Shown piece after piece: positions 61,796 through 64,000 of a DNA stretch of 64,000 bases; within the stretch, counting starts at the first letter, position 1, and each line of letters starts with the position of its first letter. The position numbers and the translations under genes were made by a program. The stretch covers positions 1-64,000 of the forward strand of contig WQZS01000012.1 in assembly GCA_009780585.1 (NCBI GenBank), in the 5' to 3' direction. The notes beneath the pieces were generated by a model. The model saw only the letters and a program-made list of their open reading frames with translations, was not told where the DNA came from and ran no database searches. The DNA is from Defluviitaleaceae bacterium (GTDB lineage Bacteria > Bacillota > Clostridia > Lachnospirales > WQUN01).

Positions 61796-62953
61796 ATGGG
61801 CGAAAATAAAAAACGCGCGGTTATTTCCTATTTGACCATCGTTTTCCTGGCGCTGGCCTTCATTTTCGTGGGCAACCGTATAATCGGATACGCACCGGAG
61901 GAAAGCGGTGAGGCGTATGTCTACCGCGCGCGCGTAGTTTCGGTCGTAAGCGAACAAGAGCATATCACCGCGGATGAAGTTTGGCGGTCCATCGTCTTTG
62001 AAGCGCGGATAACCGAACGAGGTGAACGGCGCGGCGAAACGGCGCAGTTTACGCAAAATGTACGGGGACACTTCCTGGAGCGGTTCCCGCGGGCGGCGCA
62101 AGCGGGTGACCGTATTATGCTGGGCCTTTCTCCCCAAGGCGCATGGAACTTCATCGATTACGTACGCATCCATCAAATCGTCATCCTGGGTAGTGTGTTC
62201 GCGGCGTTGATTTTAATCTTCGGGCGGAGCAAGGGTTTTAACGCGCTGCTGGCGTTGGGTTTGACCGCGGGCGCGGTATTTTTGGTATTTATTCCCTCGA
62301 TTTTCGAAGGGTATAATATCTATGTGTCATCGATCGTCGTGTGCGTTTATACCGTTTTAATAACGTTGTTTATCATCAACGGCGTTTCACAAAAGACCGC
62401 CGCCGCCATAACGGGCTGTTTGGGGGGCGTCGTGGCCGCGGGGTTGCTCACGTTCATCATGAACGCCGCGATGATGCTGACCGGGATCACCCAATCGGAA
62501 TCCATCCACTTGTTACACTTAACCGCGACACCCATCAATTTAAACGCCATCATCTTCGCAGGGATCATCATCGGCGCGGTGGGCGCCATCATGGACATGT
62601 CGGTATCCGTCTCGTCTTCCCTGTGGGAAATAAAAATTAAAAAGCCCGATACGGACTTCCAAGAAATTCTCAAATCGGGCATACAAATCGGTAAGGATAT
62701 ACTGGGCTCGAATATCAACACGTTGATACTTGCGTATATCGGGAGCTCGCTGACTATTATCTTGATCTTCCTCGGCTTTGACGTTTCGATCTTCCGCCTG
62801 ATGAACCGCGAGCTGATCATCGTGGAATTATTAAAAGCCATCGTCGGCAGCTTCGGTATCTTCCTTACGATGCCGCTGACGGCGTTCGTGTGCGCGGTGC
62901 TGTACACCCGTAAAAAAGAAGAGGTTATCGAAATATACTCACCCTTCGATTAA
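61796..62953 (+). CDS. YibE/F family membrane protein
   Basis: A 385-residue integral membrane protein of the YibE/F family. One N-terminal membrane helix (about 13-32) is followed by an extracytoplasmic domain, then about seven helices (from about 125), with IIIGAVGAIMDMSVSVSSSL and PLTAFVCAVLYTRKK as family landmarks. Function is unknown. It starts 3 bp after the GH43 stop, in one transcript with it. The end overlaps the convergent CotH gene by 4 bp. Confidence 0.88.
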   Translation: MGENKKRAVISYLTIVFLALAFIFVGNRIIGYAPEESGEAYVYRARVVSVVSEQEHITADEVWRSIVFEARITERGERRGETAQFTQNVRGHFLERFPRAAQAGDRIMLGLSPQGAWNFIDYVRIHQIVILGSVFAALILIFGRSKGFNALLALGLTAGAVFLVFIPSIFEGYNIYVSSIVVCVYTVLITLFIINGVSQKTAAAITGCLGGVVAAGLLTFIMNAAMMLTGITQSESIHLLHLTATPINLNAIIFAGIIIGAVGAIMDMSVSVSSSLWEIKIKKPDTDFQEILKSGIQIGKDILGSNINTLILAYIGSSLTIILIFLGFDVSIFRLMNRELIIVELLKAIVGSFGIFLTMPLTAFVCAVLYTRKKEEVIEIYSPFD

Positions 62954-64000
62954 GGGTTTGCCAAAAACCCGTCCATCCAAAGGATGCGTTCCTCGAGGAA
63001 GTGAATCAAAAAATCTACTTGCCCGCGGAAGGTATCGATTGCCACGATATTGCGCGGGTTGGGCCAAACATAGCGGCCCATGATGGGCCAATGCTCGAAA
63101 TTTCGTTCAAAATTGTCCGCGTACACTTCCGCGAGGAAGTCCACGCGTTCGATCGTTTGCCGCACGTATGTATCCCGTATCCCCTGCCAGCGTTCCGCAA
63201 CCGCTTCACGGAAGGCGGGCATTTGCATCAACGCGCGGAACCATATGTTAACCGATGCCGCCCATACACCCTGCGGGCTGTATCCGCCCTGGTACGCGTG
63301 CCGTCCCTGGTAATACGCGTTGCCCGCGGAAATATCGAAATCCCACACGGGGCCCATCGCCAAACGCCGATCGCTCCCTTGGCCCGTTATCGTCATAAAC
63401 ACACTTGAAAATCCTACGTCCTGGTTCTTGAACAATTCCTGTACCAAATAAAAATCCACGAAGCTCTCCTTACATATCAAATCGAATACCGCTTCGTCCT
63501 GCCGAAACATATGCGCTTCCGCGTTGGCGATAAACCGCCGCACGTATTCCGCGTGGCTTTCGGTACGCACGCGCGAGCGCGGGTAGCGGATTTGATAATG
63601 CCTGGAATTGACGGTAACGAAGTCCAAGCCGCGTACGGCATCCCCTTCCGTTTGCCGATGGTCGAATTGGATGAAGTATTCGCTAATATACGGGTCGGCG
63701 TGGCCTTGCGCTTGTACCCGTCCCGGACCGACCTCCGGTTGGATGCAAAGCATATAAACCCCTTGATACAACCCGTTGATATACAAGTCCACGAAACGGG
63801 CATACGGGGCAAAGGCCATACCGTCGAGCATCCCCGCCAAATAATACGCGGCGTAATTGCGCATGAGGGTCTTGTCCGAATGGTTGGCGATCAGCGTCCA
63901 ATTGCGGGCGGCATGGTCGCTGCACAGCATCGTCCGCGCTTCTTCGAGGCGGATCCGATAAGGCCGCTTGGGCAAACCCCACGAGGAATTGCCCCGCCCC
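62950..64000 (-). CDS. CotH-family protein, 5' end outside window
   Basis: A CotH kinase-like domain that continues beyond the right edge: the frame is open at 64000 and reads GNSSWGLPKRPYRIRL, a conserved internal CotH block, so the TTG at 63975 is not a start. Further motifs are LIANHSDKTLMRN, YINGLYQGVYML and MGPVWDFDISAGN. About 350 residues are visible. It is the second CotH protein in the window, and it differs from that at 25385-27334 in sequence and active-site context (WDFD against FDLDW). Confidence 0.85.
   Translation of the reverse strand, partial: GRGNSSWGLPKRPYRIRLEEARTMLCSDHAARNWTLIANHSDKTLMRNYAAYYLAGMLDGMAFAPYARFVDLYINGLYQGVYMLCIQPEVGPGRVQAQGHADPYISEYFIQFDHRQTEGDAVRGLDFVTVNSRHYQIRYPRSRVRTESHAEYVRRFIANAEAHMFRQDEAVFDLICKESFVDFYLVQELFKNQDVGFSSVFMTITGQGSDRRLAMGPVWDFDISAGNAYYQGRHAYQGGYSPQGVWAASVNIWFRALMQMPAFREAVAERWQGIRDTYVRQTIERVDFLAEVYADNFERNFEHWPIMGRYVWPNPRNIVAIDTFRGQVDFLIHFLEERILWMDGFLANP

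Overview
The window reads as chromosome of a spore-forming, Gram-positive member of the Clostridia, probably an uncultured plant-polysaccharide degrader. Evidence: spoIVA (33587-35071), a CdaR-ftsE-ftsX-M23 peptidase run, a clostridial-style pst-phoU-phoBR locus, the rplI-dnaB and parB/noc neighbourhood usually found near oriC, strong AGGAGG-type ribosome binding sites, and cytoplasmic xylan and arabinoxylan enzymes. No rRNA, tRNA, transposase gene or CRISPR array was seen.

Layout. 1-6.6 kb is accessory: an AlbA_2 ATP-binding regulator bracketed by covarying hairpins and a 17-bp inverted repeat, an apparent orphan promoter-terminator transcript, a YhcG-type nuclease, a large hybrid histidine kinase, and two short remnants that look like the C-terminus of a formylglycine-generating-enzyme (FGE) fold. 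6.6-17 kb is one long minus-strand run: pstS-pstC-pstA-pstB-phoU-phoB-phoR, then cdaR-ftsE-ftsX-M23 hydrolase, headed by a Pho-box-like repeat. 17-19.7 kb holds a second hybrid kinase and a small protein. 19.9-27.3 kb is a carbohydrate island: MalT-like LuxR regulator, SGNH acetyl esterase, intracellular GH10 xylanase, CotH-family protein. 27.4-31.3 kb is housekeeping (phosphotransferase, dnaB, rplI, parB). 31.4-33.6 kb has a sugar isomerase-like protein and a LiaX-like DUF4097 protein.

35.2-42.2 kb appears to be a single minus-strand operon: acidic microprotein, nucleoid-associated NdpA-like protein, LytTR response regulator, CHASE-containing LytS/AgrC-type kinase, rhamnulokinase, tandem class II aldolase, asnA, ending in a hairpin terminator before spoIVA. 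42.3-46.5 kb holds ychF, a cyclase, obg and mnmA. 46.5-50.8 kb carries sigma/anti-sigma and BlaI/M56 pairs with two clear operators. 51.3-58.3 kb is AT-richer accessory DNA: DUF4143 ATPase, HTH-TPR regulator, and two tandem paralogous lipoproteins. 58.3-64 kb has an RNHCP protein, a small membrane protein, a nitroreductase, a GH43-like enzyme with discoidin and FN3-like domains, YibE/F, and a second CotH protein cut by the window edge.

The most unusual signals are: two 27-nt perfect palindromes of one family inside the reading frames of rhaB and mnmA; the hairpin-bracketed AlbA_2 cassette; a consensus promoter plus strong terminator with no convincing gene between; a circularly permuted PstS; and an unlisted 57-residue acidic Trp-rich protein heading the NdpA/two-component operon. 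All functional statements come from reading sequence motifs by eye; no database search was run.
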